From positions 18,947,170-19,011,169 of the forward strand of contig OX424569.1 in the NCBI GenBank assembly GCA_949152475.1: a stretch of 64,000 nt of DNA, written 5' to 3'. The notes under the pieces are model-generated. The model was not told the origin of the DNA and did not search any database. It saw nothing but the letters and a program-made list of their open reading frames with translations. A program made the translations under genes and the position numbers. Positions within the stretch are counted from its first letter, which is position 1; every line of letters starts with the position of its first letter. Source of the stretch: Terebella lapidaria. Lineage: Eukaryota; Annelida; Polychaeta; Terebellida; Terebellidae. This document shows positions 49,612-60,574 of the stretch, in pieces.

Positions 49612-49757
49612 TTAACATAACATTAAATGTTGAAGAATTGAAACGAAGAACAAATATGGGATAAAATTTTTGTTGTACGCCATAATCAAGATACAATAAA
49701 TGGCATATTAATAGAAGTGTCTACACAAAAATTTGGGAGCATAACTCCAATTATCCA
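49612..49757 (+). repeat. Direct repeat of 47190-47345
   Basis: Same words as the partner, about 85-90 percent identical by eye. Sequence outside the repeat differs on both sides. Confidence 0.85.
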
Positions 49758-49816
49758 TGTAGTAGATGTATATTTTTAGGTTTAATTATTTGAAGTGTTA
49801 TTGGATACGACAGTTG

Positions 49817-50010
49817 CTAGTTTGAGTCTGTGTGAGAAAGACGGGACATATATCGTTCCACAGCTTGAGACTTCCAGTCGCCTTGAGCTTTAACCATCTC
49901 GACTGGGACGCCGGCTTCGAGAGCGAAGGTGGCTCCGCCACGACGGAATGAGTGGGCCCAGTACTTGTGAGCTGGAAGACCAAACGCACTCAGTGTGTCA
50001 AACATGTTAT
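49817..50010 (-). pseudogene. DIRS/Crypton-type tyrosine recombinase, C-terminal fragment (fossil)
   Basis: The frame holds 'YWAHSFRRGGATFALEAGVP' followed by 'VEMVKAQGDWKSQAVERYM', the box II signature of tyrosine recombinases: the HxxR of 'HSFR', a His-to-Trp variant in 'GDWKS' and the nucleophilic Tyr of 'ERYM'. In retroelements this enzyme replaces the DDE integrase. Only about 65 residues remain, so it is a broken remnant. The family assignment between DIRS-like and Crypton-like is open. Confidence 0.7.
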
Positions 50011-50019
50011 TGTTGCCCA

Positions 50020-51104
50020 TGTCATTACAACAATTTGTATATTTTGTATAAACTGTGTATCATACTGTGTTACATTTCTTTCGTTCAATACTTCGTTGTT
50101 GCTTGTGCACTTGCGCAAATAGCAGAGGCCTTGATATAGGGCCTAGTCCTAGTTTTTGAACTCACAAAAACTATAATTATTTTCGAGATTTTATTTTTTG
50201 ATGTATCAAATTTTTGTTTAGTTGATTTCGATCAAATTTTTACTACCAAATTTTTAAATGGTATGTGAAATGAAATGCGTGGTCACCTAGGACAATCTCA
50301 AATAAAATTAACAATTTACAGTTGACATATCAGTGTTTTTGGTCCTTTCAATTTGTACAACCCCATGGGTTTGGGGGTTTTAGTAGATTTTCAACTGTAC
50401 TGAACTAGAACTCTCTTGCATGGAGTTCTAACCATTGAGATATATTATTCTTTGACAGAATAGTCAATAGGCCAAGTTCTGGTTCCTCAATACACCTTTC
50501 CGAGGCTTATGAGTTAACAATATAATTCTACTTTTCCCTGTCATGAATTTGCCAACAATGTTTATCAGGTCAGTTACATGGGTCAATCTTGATTATGTAA
50601 AATCATGTGATGAATGATGGAAAAAAAACATGTGTCAAATAAACATTTAAGATATGTAAAATATATCTAAATTAAATTAAATTATTTTAGAATCCGACCT
50701 GAAAGATGTATTGAATCTGTTGATATATTGTTTTTGTAGTTTCCTTCTAATGCTTAGGATTGCCTCAACACATGGCCAATGAGTATGATTTTCAATATAT
50801 GCTGGTACAGTGCAAGTGGCCTCGCTGGCCTCGTATTAAATAACGACTCGTTCACCTTCTACGTCTCTGTAGTGCTCTTTCGTAGAATATCTCCTACACG
50901 TTGGAATTACTCGTCTGGAAGAAAGTATCACTTGAGTCAGCTTATTTAATGTAAGAATCTCTCTAAAGCACAAACTTCTCAATCTTGGTGACATTGATAT
51001 GGAGACCATCCTCTTGTCGCAATAGAAAGGCATTGAGCATACATGTCAGAAGAAGTTCATGTGGTGATAAATAAGTCCATGTGTTCGTGAAACTATTTCT
51101 GTCC
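50020..51104. other. No gene recognised
   Basis: AT-rich non-coding sequence with no arrays or motifs seen. Confidence 0.5.
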
Positions 51105-51420
51105 TATACTCTGATTTTTCTAACTCGTTTACACTGTTTTTCGCTGATATTTTTGCGATGCCGAATGCTATCGTTCTATAACTTAGCATACTTCACCTGG
51201 GAGTCAAACGGCAATTATTTACCGAATTTCAGACTTCCATCGCCTAAATTGAAAAAAGTTGGCAATCTACACCAATGTTAAATTTAGCCCCGTCATCTAA
51301 TTTTACGGTCCGCACACATTTTTATGCATTTGCTCGGTTTTGTAGTGGTGCAATGTTTTGAAATCTAGATGTTTGTATAGAATACACCCCAATGTGTGTT
51401 CTGGTCTAAAATTACAACAA
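51105..51420. mobile_element. Foldback element, copy 2 (one arm plus part of the middle)
   Basis: 51105-51295 matches the arms of 46161-46748 ('TTTCTAACTCGTTTACACTG', 'GGGAGTCAAACGGCAA', 'AAAGTTGGCAATCTACACCAA') and 51296-51420 matches its centre ('GTATAGAATACACCCCAATG'). The other arm is missing. Confidence 0.8.
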
Positions 51421-51428
51421 AAACTAGT

Positions 51429-51640
51429 GGAGTTATCAACGACGTCCACAACAATTGAAACAGATCTTACCGTATTTCTGCTTTCTTAGTGTGTAACTAA
51501 GGGAGTTATCAGCCTCGTTCACTACAGTTATAACAGATCCTATCAAAATTCTGTTCTCTCAGTGTGAAACTAAGTTAATTATCAGCCCCGTCCACAACAA
51601 TTAAAGTAGATCCTACCGAATTTCTGCTCGACTTCTCAAA
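51429..51640. repeat. 73-bp tandem repeat, about three copies
   Basis: Units start at 51429, 51502 and 51575 with 'GGAGTTATCA', followed by 'CGTCCACAACAATT.AA', 'CAGATC.TACC..ATTTCTG' and 'AGTGTG.AACTAAG'. Copies differ by several substitutions each. Confidence 0.8.
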
Positions 51641-51820
51641 ACATCATTCTGAATCCCAGTTTTCATGTAGTTCGCTTGCGCCCATTACATCCATCTCCAC
51701 CATCCAGATCCTTACAAAACCAAAATCTTTGAATAGCGATTAAATCTATAGTCATATCTAATCGTATCTCTATACTGAAGAAGCCTTGTAATAAAAACCT
51801 TGTAAATTCACATTGTATTT
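51640..51820 (+). repeat. Segmental duplication block 1, copy B (partner 11755-11935)
   Basis: See the partner; 'AAATCTATAGTCATATCTAA' and 'CTTGTAATAAAAACC' are the anchor words. Diverged. Confidence 0.6.
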
Positions 51821-52800
51821 TGATTCGCTTTGTATCCCCTTAACAAAATTACTAGGTCGGTCAACGCTCTATTCTATTTGGTAGGGTGACTTGTCATACA
51901 TCTATAATTTGTTTTTGATATGTTGCTGGGCAGTTGTATACTAATTCCATCATGTGTACAGTAGAAACAACTACATTTCACACACTGTCTACCCCTAAGG
52001 ACACCAGTGTGTCCTTGGATAAACTGTAGTATTTTACATTTGTTATTTTCATCATCAAAATCTAGCTGTATTGATGGTAATAGATTGATACTTGCATTGA
52101 TGGCTGGCGCTTCCAGCGTTCTTGTATATGTTCGAGCAAATCGAGCGCAAGCTAACTCAGGTCAGAGGTAACTCTGAGTGGCACAAAAACAAACGAAAAG
52201 CGGCCGCTAGTACTGTCACAATATTGCTAGTACTGCTTGATTTATCTATCTGATCAAGCATTGTTTGGTTTGTTATCTATTTTTCTAAGGCCACATATAT
52301 ATTTGCAGTTGATTTGGAACAATAATATTTCTCCTAACATCACTTTAATCTGTTTGCTCATATGGGTGAAAATACCCCTCCCCCGCCCAATACTAGGTTT
52401 AGTCCCACAACAATGATGATCAGGTTTTTATTGTATTAAAAAGCACATCTGGAGTTTATTGTATCAAATCACCATATAACGATAACAAAGAATGCACAAT
52501 GGTATGAATGTATACGAATGGTAAATGAAGAATCATTTAATCAATTAACAATAGATGAATATGATGATGGCCAATAAGAGTGGAATGATGACATAAAATG
52601 ATGACGGAAGAATGAATACTTGAACAAATGAAACCAATGAGATTTTACCCCTGGTAATGTTAAAATGTGCCGAAGAGGTAATGGTTGATTACTTTTTTGA
52701 TTTAAATATTGGCGCCCAAATATTATTTTGATGTGAATTGTGAATAATTTTGGTTAAACGCTTTAAAGTAGTCAGTCGCTCACAGGGACCAGTAGCTCAC
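51821..52800. other. No gene recognised
   Basis: Non-coding, AT-rich. Occasional 'GATGATGA' patches near 52560-52610. Confidence 0.5.
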
Positions 52801-52804
52801 TTAT

Positions 52805-52922
52805 AATACAGTGTGCATATATATGAATTTCAATATGCCCTGTCAAACAACCTATTGCATAGTAATACAGTGTGCATATATATGAATTTCAATATGCCCT
52901 GTCAAACAACCTATTGCATAGT
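52805..52922. repeat. Perfect 59-bp tandem duplication
   Basis: 'AATACAGTGTGCATATATAT' starts at 52805 and again at 52864; the two units appear identical, so the duplication is very recent. Confidence 0.9.
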
Positions 52923-53159
52923 AATGCAAGTTTTACTGCATCACCTTCCTGTCGATAATATATAATAAATCCATCTAACATGTCATAACACACGCATTGT
53001 AATTTAGATCGAAACAGAACATCAGTGCACACGATGATCACAGTGGAGTAATGAAATAATCTTGATTCAAGAATACCTAAAACCACACAACACCTAAAGG
53101 TAGTATCGTGGAGAAAAAAAACTACTTCCATCCAACACATCATCCAGAAAATCATGTTA

Positions 53160-53222
53160 TTTCACACATGCTATACATACATGCTATACACACACGCTAT
53201 ACACATATGCTATACATACATA
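53160..53222. repeat. Short ATGCTATACAYAY minisatellite
   Basis: Four to five units of 12-13 bp ('ATGCTATACATAC', 'ACGCTATACACAT'). Confidence 0.8.
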
Positions 53223-53529
53223 ATTATTGGTACAAAAACTCATGATATTTGTATCTGAAATCCAGGCAAGCGATGTGTCAATCGAAGTGTCAATTTGTTC
53301 ATAACATAAAAGAAACAGTAATCAGATATTAGAAAATTATGTATTTCAATGACTTGTGAAATGTAAATTCTAGAATTACGAATACACCAAGCAAACACAT
53401 ATGCTAATATACATTCAAACGTCTCTCCCACCTGTCATATGCTTGTGGGAAAAACAGGGTAATGCAAAACTTAACAAAATAACTTTATTCAGCAGAGCGA
53501 ATTAATATATATATTGGTACAATATCACA

Positions 53530-54175
53530 AAATTAACATAAAATGGTCATTAGTCCTATAACCTTGTTTCTTGTGTCATACAGCATAATACCAATGACAC
53601 CCTTATACTTATTGGTGTGTGTAGTTATCAGGTTCCTGAAGATCAGTGCCACTCAGTAGGTTGAATCTACTGGTGATCATTGTGTAACTTGGCTCGCAGT
53701 ATGTGATAACGGCACCAGGCAATAGATCGCTTTAACCTGTGTGATAGAGAACGGCTTTTCAACGAACTGTAAGTGGATGTATCACTGCATATTTTTGCTC
53801 TCATGTCTCGCTTCTGTGGCCAATGACAAGATTACAACTGTCTCTTGTCACAGATACCTGACCCACAACTAATGACAGTGCGTAATGAGAGTCTGGCCGA
53901 GATTGAATAAAAGCAGTGATACTCAAAAAGCGTGAGGTGGCATAAACTTCGGTAGCATAGGCTGGGTCGGAACGACATACGTTGTTATGACTGTGAAGCA
54001 AAACGTGCCGTGATGAAACTATGTTGGAGAATCTGACTAAGCCCACAACACGAGTCAGGATCTGCAATTAACATGATAACGTTAATAACAACTTGCCGAA
54101 CAGTGACAAGTCACTTTGTCCTTTCCCTGTCAGTTTGTCAGTTATGTTGTAAACTTGCAAAATGTATGTATGTAC
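53530..54175 (+). repeat. Segmental duplication block 2, copy B (partner 20595-21205)
   Basis: Anchored by 'GTAGTTATCAGGTTCCTGAA' (53622), 'TGTGTAACTTGGCTCGCAGTA' (53681), 'GAGGTGGCAT' and 'GGAGAATCTGACTAAGC' (54029). Confidence 0.8.
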
Positions 54176-54204
54176 ATGTACTTCTCAGTTCACAGTGATC
54201 TCAC

Positions 54205-54480
54205 AGTCTGCATTTTATTTTAAATGTGTTTCTAAGCTGTGCTTTTCATTTGATAATGTCTGAGTATTTGTCAGACAGAAACCAAATCCAAGAGGACAAT
54301 AATCATTGAAAGACGCAATGAATCAACAGAACAATGGCCAATAGGACATCTTCACGTAGCGCTTCATCACTGCAGATTTACTGTGAGGGTGCACCTGCAT
54401 ACAATTCATCAATTCGTGGAGTCAAAGACGTCAATTGTCACGATGGATGGTGAAGATTCATTTATTGGTGTGTATAAAAT
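54205..54480 (+). repeat. Segmental duplication block 3, copy B (partner 22305-22620)
   Basis: Anchored by 'TCTGCATTTTATTTTAAATG', 'AACAATGGCCAAT' and 'ACTGCAGATTTACTGTGA'. Confidence 0.75.
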
Positions 54481-54889
54481 CCATAACCACTAGCACATAT
54501 GAGTGTTACATGCATTCTGAGAAGTACAGGTTACTGACTCACTGAATCTATCACTATATGGTCGACCGTTCAGCACCGTCTAAGCAATTTTCACTGGGAT
54601 CGCAACATCCCGTGATCATAATAAAAGTATGAGTCCCCCCTTTATTGTACGCAACCCCAAAGTTTTAACATTGTCAGACGGGATGGTGAGGCTTCAGTTA
54701 TTGGTGTGTATAAAATAGCACATATGAATGTCACATCTAACCACTGTGTCCCAGATGGCGAGAGCATGTCAATTGAAATCCAAGAATAGGATTATCTGTT
54801 GACATATCATCATATCGTCATCGTTGTTGTTATTTTTTTTCTCTTTCTGTAAGTTATGAGTACTACTAGTACTCATAATCATAGTTCAA

Positions 54890-55222
54890 TGTGAGGACAG
54901 GTAGCGCAATCAGTTAAGGCACTCGTCTTGTGACCAGAAGGTTGTTGGTTCGACCCATGGCGCTGGTGTGTTGACTGTCTAACACCCTTGGGCGAGGTGT
55001 TCATATAGAGGATCCTTGATCGCAGTGTGTCACAGATTGGCAGTGTTTATAAATGTATGTGTGACATAGTCACCTTGCGCCAGTGGCAGCAACTTATAGG
55101 TTATTGTCCAAGGACAGTGGTCGGAAAGTGGTTCCAGGCCATAAAATTGGGGTAATAATTGTAAAGCGCCTTGAGTATGTTTACATGGAAAAGCGCTATA
55201 TAAAAATTACAATTATTATTAA
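54890..55222 (+). mobile_element. tRNA-derived SINE
   Basis: A tRNA-like head with an A box ('TAGCGCAATCAGTTAAGG', from 54902) and a B box ('GGTTCGACCCA', from 54948) about 45 bp apart forms an internal polymerase III promoter. It is followed by a tRNA-unrelated body and the 3' tail 'GTAAAGCGCCTTGAG' to 'AAAAGCGCTATATAAAAATT' with ATT repeats. About 330 bp. This layout and tail are familiar from invertebrate SINEs. It lies in copy B of the segmental duplication only. Target duplications were not resolved. Confidence 0.85.
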
Positions 55223-55877
55223 TGCACAACAACACGCAAAGTATTTATCATTAAGCAGAATTTTGAACTCCCTCATGTAAGCCATCTACATACAGTATAA
55301 CAACTGAATCTAATATGAAGAACAGGCCCCGGAAGCTGAACCCATGGTGATATGTATATTGCACTAAATATTTTTCGAAAATTGGTGGGCCCAAAAATAA
55401 AATCAAACGGGTACTTGCTTGTTACAAATGACTTATCAACTGAATATATGGATACTGGGATATAAAACATCGAAATAGTGGGCACTTCAACCGATTATTT
55501 CCATATTAAATTCTACTCCAAACATACAGGGTTAGGGATTCCCAACAATGTCTATGTTACAGATAATATAGGCTTGTTTAAAAATGTAATTAATCATTAC
55601 TGGGGTTATGGCTACAATGTACGAGTGTTGATTTATGGTAACGGTACAATTTAATATTTATACATATTTTTTGAAATACCAAACCTATCATGGCTGTGAG
55701 CAAAATATACAAAAATGGCGCCGATTGACCCCTTGTAGGCCGGTTGCTTGGAGAGTTGATGGCCAAAAGTTACCGAACGATTCAAGTAGAAAAAGCGGTG
55801 ATGAGTCTTCATCAAATCGGCCATCAAATGGCATGTTCCTTCAGTGTATCCATGTTCTTGTATGTATTATTTCCATG
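55223..55877. other. No gene recognised
   Basis: Non-coding sequence between the SINE and block 4. Confidence 0.45.
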
Positions 55878-56612
55878 TATTATAATACTCTCATTATCTG
55901 AAAAACACAAGAATCATGCAAAAAATGGAATATTTGCACTTTCACACAGAGAACCAAAATCTTTTTGCCACCTGAACACATGGTGATACTGGATGTTTAT
56001 GGAATGCGAGTGTCTGTTTGGCTGTATGATATCTGGCAGTGGTAACATTTTATGTTACATTATTGCACTGACACTAAACGATTGGTCAAATAAACCACAT
56101 AGCATTAATCATGACTTTGCAAGCAGCAAAATGTCAGGTGGAAATCGGCTATAGTCTCTTCAAAGCCCACATACCAAGAGTGTTCCGTTCATTATAGCTT
56201 TGATTCCCTTTCGTCTCTTCAAGGTCACAGTCGGAGCACCAGGGCTCACTGTATTAAATGCCCCAATGGATTCCGTTGTGTACTTTATGTCTGATTAACT
56301 ATCAAGAATGATTGGAACCTCAATATTGTCCCAGTGGAATGCAACTTGCGAATACGTACGATAAGCTGATTCGATGTCTTATTACGTTCGACAAGTGTTA
56401 TTCTGTATTTGGCACCATGTCTTTGACGACGAATCATCAGACGCAGAGTCGTTTTCACAAATCCTTCCATCACTGTAGACATATTGCGAACTAAAAAACA
56501 CAAAAAACCCGTTCAACTGGTGTAGAAAAAAATCTTCCAAATTACCAGACCTGATGGCCAGAACAATGTCCCAAAACAAACTTTGGTGAAGTAGTCAGAA
56601 GAATCAAGCACT
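55878..56612 (+). repeat. Segmental duplication block 4, copy B (partner 37003-37755)
   Basis: Longest and best matching block. Differs from copy A mainly by substitutions and small gaps. Confidence 0.9.
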
Positions 56613-56689
56613 GGATATTACCAATTACCAGCAGCTGCCTTCCCTATGTTTTGCGCGCCAATGATAGTTACTTCTGATTTCATCAAGTT

Positions 56690-57700
56690 CAACAGTCGTA
56701 TTTATTACGGACAATGTTCATGCCATGACTCATGGAGCTCCATTTGTATTCTGTCCTGTATAATTTCGACATTTCATCTAGTTTGATAACCGGTAGGGAT
56801 AATATTATGGCTGATTTCATTTCTCGTTTGTCACACCATTATATATGTTTCAAATTGTTCCCTTGCGACACTCTCATATGTCGTTCAAAACTTTGTGTCA
56901 CCTTCTCTCGTAGTTTCTCGGGATGTTTTCTGTGCTCATCTGGATAACAAAATCAAGCATTATAGACAAATGGCATTGGCTGAATCAACTATACGTTCGC
57001 ACGCATCCTACCTCAAATCGTAAATATCATTTTGAGATCACATATTCATCCCTCCTGTTCCGGTTCAGCAAAAAAATTTGTTTCTGGTCGCCATGTCTGA
57101 CGGCGTTTTTTCACTTACCTTCGCCTCTTAACATTCTCGGCAAACCATTACCTTACAAGACAAGATGTTGTGATCAATCCTCAGGGTCAGGTTCATCTCA
57201 CAATCACGTCTACAAAAACTATTCAGTTCGAAAAACGTCGTTTTGGTCTTCCTCTAGCATCATTGCCGGGTCACCCTCTTTGCCCCGTTACTTCGTTAAA
57301 ACACATGTTCCAATTGTCACCAGTCATGCCCTCAGAAACTCCCTTGTTTGAGTATTCGTCTCCAGCTGGTTTCCAATCCGTCAGCTACAACCGTTTTATT
57401 CGTGATCTCCGACCAGTTTTGTCAAGTATTGATTACGATTCCGCTCAGTACTCCGGCCATAGTTTTAGGGGGGTAAGGGCCTCGTCGCCTCACAAATCGG
57501 CATCCCAGTCGAAATAATTAAACTTCTCGGGGATTGGAAGTCTGATTCACGCCCTGCAACATATCTTAAGGCGGTGACTGACCTAGTTCTTTTGTCTATG
57601 GGTCAGTTCATGTTATTGTCACCGACTTGTGCTCAGAATTTTTGGAAGGAAGATCACAACCCGGTAAGAAAAATGCAATTTCTGCAACATAACGCATATA
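56690..57700 (+). pseudogene. DIRS-like retroelement remnant: RNase H end and tyrosine recombinase (fossil)
   Basis: About 56790-56840 reads 'GRDNIMADFISRLSHH', the usual end of an RNase H domain before the recombinase region in DIRS-like elements. Further on, 'YNRFIRDLRPVLSSI' and 'YSGHSFRG' (about 57380-57470) and then 'IPVEIIKLLGDWKSDS' with 'TYLKAV' (about 57505-57575) are the tyrosine-recombinase signature. Order and spacing fit the 3' end of a DIRS-type element. It is broken and its reverse transcriptase is not in the window. Old or moderately old. It lies in copy B of the segmental duplication and not in copy A. Confidence 0.7.
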
Positions 57701-57707
57701 TATAACG

Positions 57708-58520
57708 AGACAATCAGAGATTGCAGACCCTCGCCCTTCAGATTTAGTCACTAAAATTAGGCGATAATTGAGAGTTTTGGTCTTAAGACCATCGGTTGTA
57801 CGCCATACGATTGGGAATTGGCCAAAGAAAAATACAAAAATAGGTTGAACATTTAATATTGATTAGAACCGGAGTTATAGTCAATTATGTGATTTTCTTT
57901 TTTTCAGTTGCCATGGCAACCGTTTTCATCCGATTTTGGCAAAATTTTGAAGGGTCTGAGCCACCATCATAGCACTCTAGTTCTATAAATTTCAAATCGA
58001 TCGGACCGTTTGCCTTTGAGTTATGAGCACAGACATTTGCACTGAAACGTCGCTGGCCAAAAATAACTGAAATCGTGACCCCCAATTTTTCGACATCGGG
58101 CGATAATGGAGAGTTTTAGTCGTACGACCATCGGTCGTACACCATACGATCGGGAAATGGCCAAAGAAAAATACAAAAATAGTTGGAAAAATTAATATCG
58201 AGTAGAACCGGAGTTAAAGCCAATTATGTGATTTTCTTTTTTCCGTTGCCATGGCAACCGTTTTCATCCGATTTTGGCGAAATTCTGAAGGGTATGAGCC
58301 AGCACCATAGCACTCTTGCCCTATAAATTTCAAATCGATCGGGTCGTTTGCCTTTGAGTTATGAGCGCAGACATTTGCACTGAAACGTCGCTGGCCAAAA
58401 AAAGTTGAAACCGTGACCCCCAATTTTTCGACATCGGGCGATAATGGAGAGTTTTGGTCGTACGACCACGGGCCATATATCAGATGAACAGGAATTGGCC
58501 ATAGAAAAATACAAAATTAG
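57708..58520 (+). repeat. ~340-bp tandem repeat with palindrome GTTGCCATGGCAAC, forward orientation
   Basis: Units with the palindrome at about 57907 and 58245 (338 bp apart), plus 'AGAACCGGAGTTA', 'AAATTTCAAATCGATCGG', 'TTTGAGTTATGAGC', 'CCCAATTTTTCGACATCGGG' and 'GTCGTACGACCA'. The first bases 'CGAGACAATCAGAGATTGCA' mark the same boundary as in the reverse copy at 39003. Confidence 0.88.
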
Positions 58521-58855
58521 TTAGAACAATTTATCTTGAATATATTGTATATTGCTACTAACCTAGTGTAAGGTAGAAGCGTGAAGTCGCAGTTGGTTGT
58601 GTGGATCGGTATGGACGATCTGGTCTCCTTGAAGGTGATAACACAACTGCGCCGGCTTCCTTCGTCGTCTCGCGCTCGGTGACGCTGGGTCACGTGGTGA
58701 CGTGCCTGGTGACGTATTCGGTGCCCTCCCTCGGGAATCCCGTTCTGGACTGGTGACGTCAGCAGGTGCTTCCCCAGCACTTCACGGCGTGGAACTGGTT
58801 ACTGCGGGTGACTCGTGACATGGGCTGACATATACATGTAGTTATAGGAATATTC
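58521..58855. other. GC-rich insert with repeated GGTGACG motifs
   Basis: A segment of distinct composition inside the repeat. From 58673 to 58760 the words GGTGACG/GGTCACG/TGACGT occur about six times. No frame of note. Confidence 0.55.
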
Positions 58856-59172
58856 ACCACAAATAGAACCGGAGTTATGGTCAATTATTGATTTTTACAT
58901 TTTCCGTTGCCATGGCAACAGTTTTTGTCCGATTTTGACCAGATTTGAGGAGGACCGAGCCACTGAGATACCGCTTCATCCCTATAAGTTTCATGTTGAT
59001 CGGACCATTCTCCTCTGAGATACGCGCGCGGACAGACAGACAGACAGACAGGGAGACAGACAGACAGACAGACAGGGAGACAGACAGACAGGGAGACAGA
59101 CAGACAAACAAACAGACATACAAACGGACAGACCCAATTGCAATACCCTCTGCCCCTATCGGGGCGAGGGTA
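58856..59172 (+). repeat. Terminal unit of the repeat element, with (GACA)n and end hairpin
   Basis: A diverged unit with the palindrome at about 58907 is followed by (GACA)n with GGGA interruptions (59031-59130) and a GC hairpin 'CCCTCTGCCCC' / 'GGGGCGAGGG' (about 59146-59170). The final 'GGGGCGAGGGTAATAA' is the inverse of 'ACCCTCGCCC' near 57732, so the element seems to have short inverted ends. Confidence 0.7.
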
Positions 59173-60574
59173 ATAACTGAGGGGGATGATACGATGTCCG
59201 AGATACTACTAAAAATTTATGTGTTTCCCAAATATGAGTAGGGGCCGAAATTCCCCAGAAATAAGGTTTCTTCCATCAATATTTACCCCAATTTTGACTC
59301 GGTGATCACGTTCATGGTCATTTTCAATCAATCCAACACATTGTATTTCGATAATCTGTACACGGGAGTTAAGATAATCATCTCATGTTCCATACATCCT
59401 GCGTATATGCACTAATGTCTTGTAATTTTTAAGTTATTCCTAAATTATTCCACATGCTTGTCGTGTCACCGATTTGAGTCAAGCGTCACCGACTTAGGTT
59501 TACATTTTGGGTATGACATACCCACTGGTTGAATGAGCTGAACTGTACAATGAGTTCTCAGGAAAGGTGTTCTCGTGTACGGTTATAGCGATATCGTATA
59601 CGAGGTATCGTGGACTGTACGCAGCAATATATTGTGCAGTATACATTCCAACAACATTTCGTACTTCGGTGCCAATGCAGTTCGAATCGATTTTTCCGTC
59701 CTACTGAAGTATGAAAAAAGTATGTAGCTACTGTCTGCAATGTCTTTAACATTTTACAGGTTGTCATTGAAGATCCCTAAGAAATATATCAAAATATATT
59801 TTAGATCCTTTATGTAGCCTTGCTTAAATTACAAATCGTAAATCGGGCCACCTATACTGGTAAAACACTTTTTATATGTTTAGGTATGAAAAGTCGTCAG
59901 CAGCCCGATATTTTATGAAAAGATATTGTACTGTTTATCGTGTTTATTACCTGGTTTCCCTAACACCAGCAGTAGGGGACAGTGAGTTTGGGACAACTCC
60001 TCGAAGGGAGCCAGCGAGCACCGAACATCTTGAATCCCGCCGTCCACCACATCAAAGTGTCATCACTGTGTTGAAATGTATCGCGGGATGACACGGACGA
60101 CAGATACTCATTGAATATCTTGAACGACATAGTGCCCCTGCCTATAAGACCTATTCAATACTATGAAAACGGTCGTAACCAGCCAGCGTTGCAAAAGTGT
60201 TTATTGCACTTCATTTCTTGCATGCAGGTGGTTCATCGCTCCCCAAAACACTCTCCATAAGACACTATGATTTCCAAATCACCCCCCGATTCTGTAGCCG
60301 AGTCTGTAGCCGAGTAGGACCCTGTCGGTGCGTCATTGTCGTATTGCTATCTTCGCAGTTTGTACGTGCACATATCAGAAGTACCTTGATACCACCGTTG
60401 CAATACGGTCGCAGCTATGGATGAGTTCGCCAATCTCTTTTCTACAAACAAGATAAGTCACTAAGGTTGAGAGGAGGTGGTGGTGGTGGCAAACAACTTT
60501 GTGCGGGCAGCTTCATAGGTAGGACAATCAATGATATAAGCATATTCATAGAAGAATATGTTATTTCTTTGATT
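59173..60574. other. No gene recognised
   Basis: Non-coding. A 'GCGTCACCGA' doublet lies near 59464-59492, a 'TCTGTAGCCGAG' doublet near 60290-60315 and a GGTGGTGGT patch near 60475. Confidence 0.45.

Noticed and set aside
54902-54960. tRNA gene
   Set aside because: A and B boxes are present but no cloverleaf with paired acceptor stem could be made, and a SINE body and tail follow.
59031-59130. Arg/Asp/Thr-repeat or Leu/Ser/Val/Cys-repeat protein frames
   Set aside because: They translate the (GACA)n microsatellite; similar frames appear on both strands.
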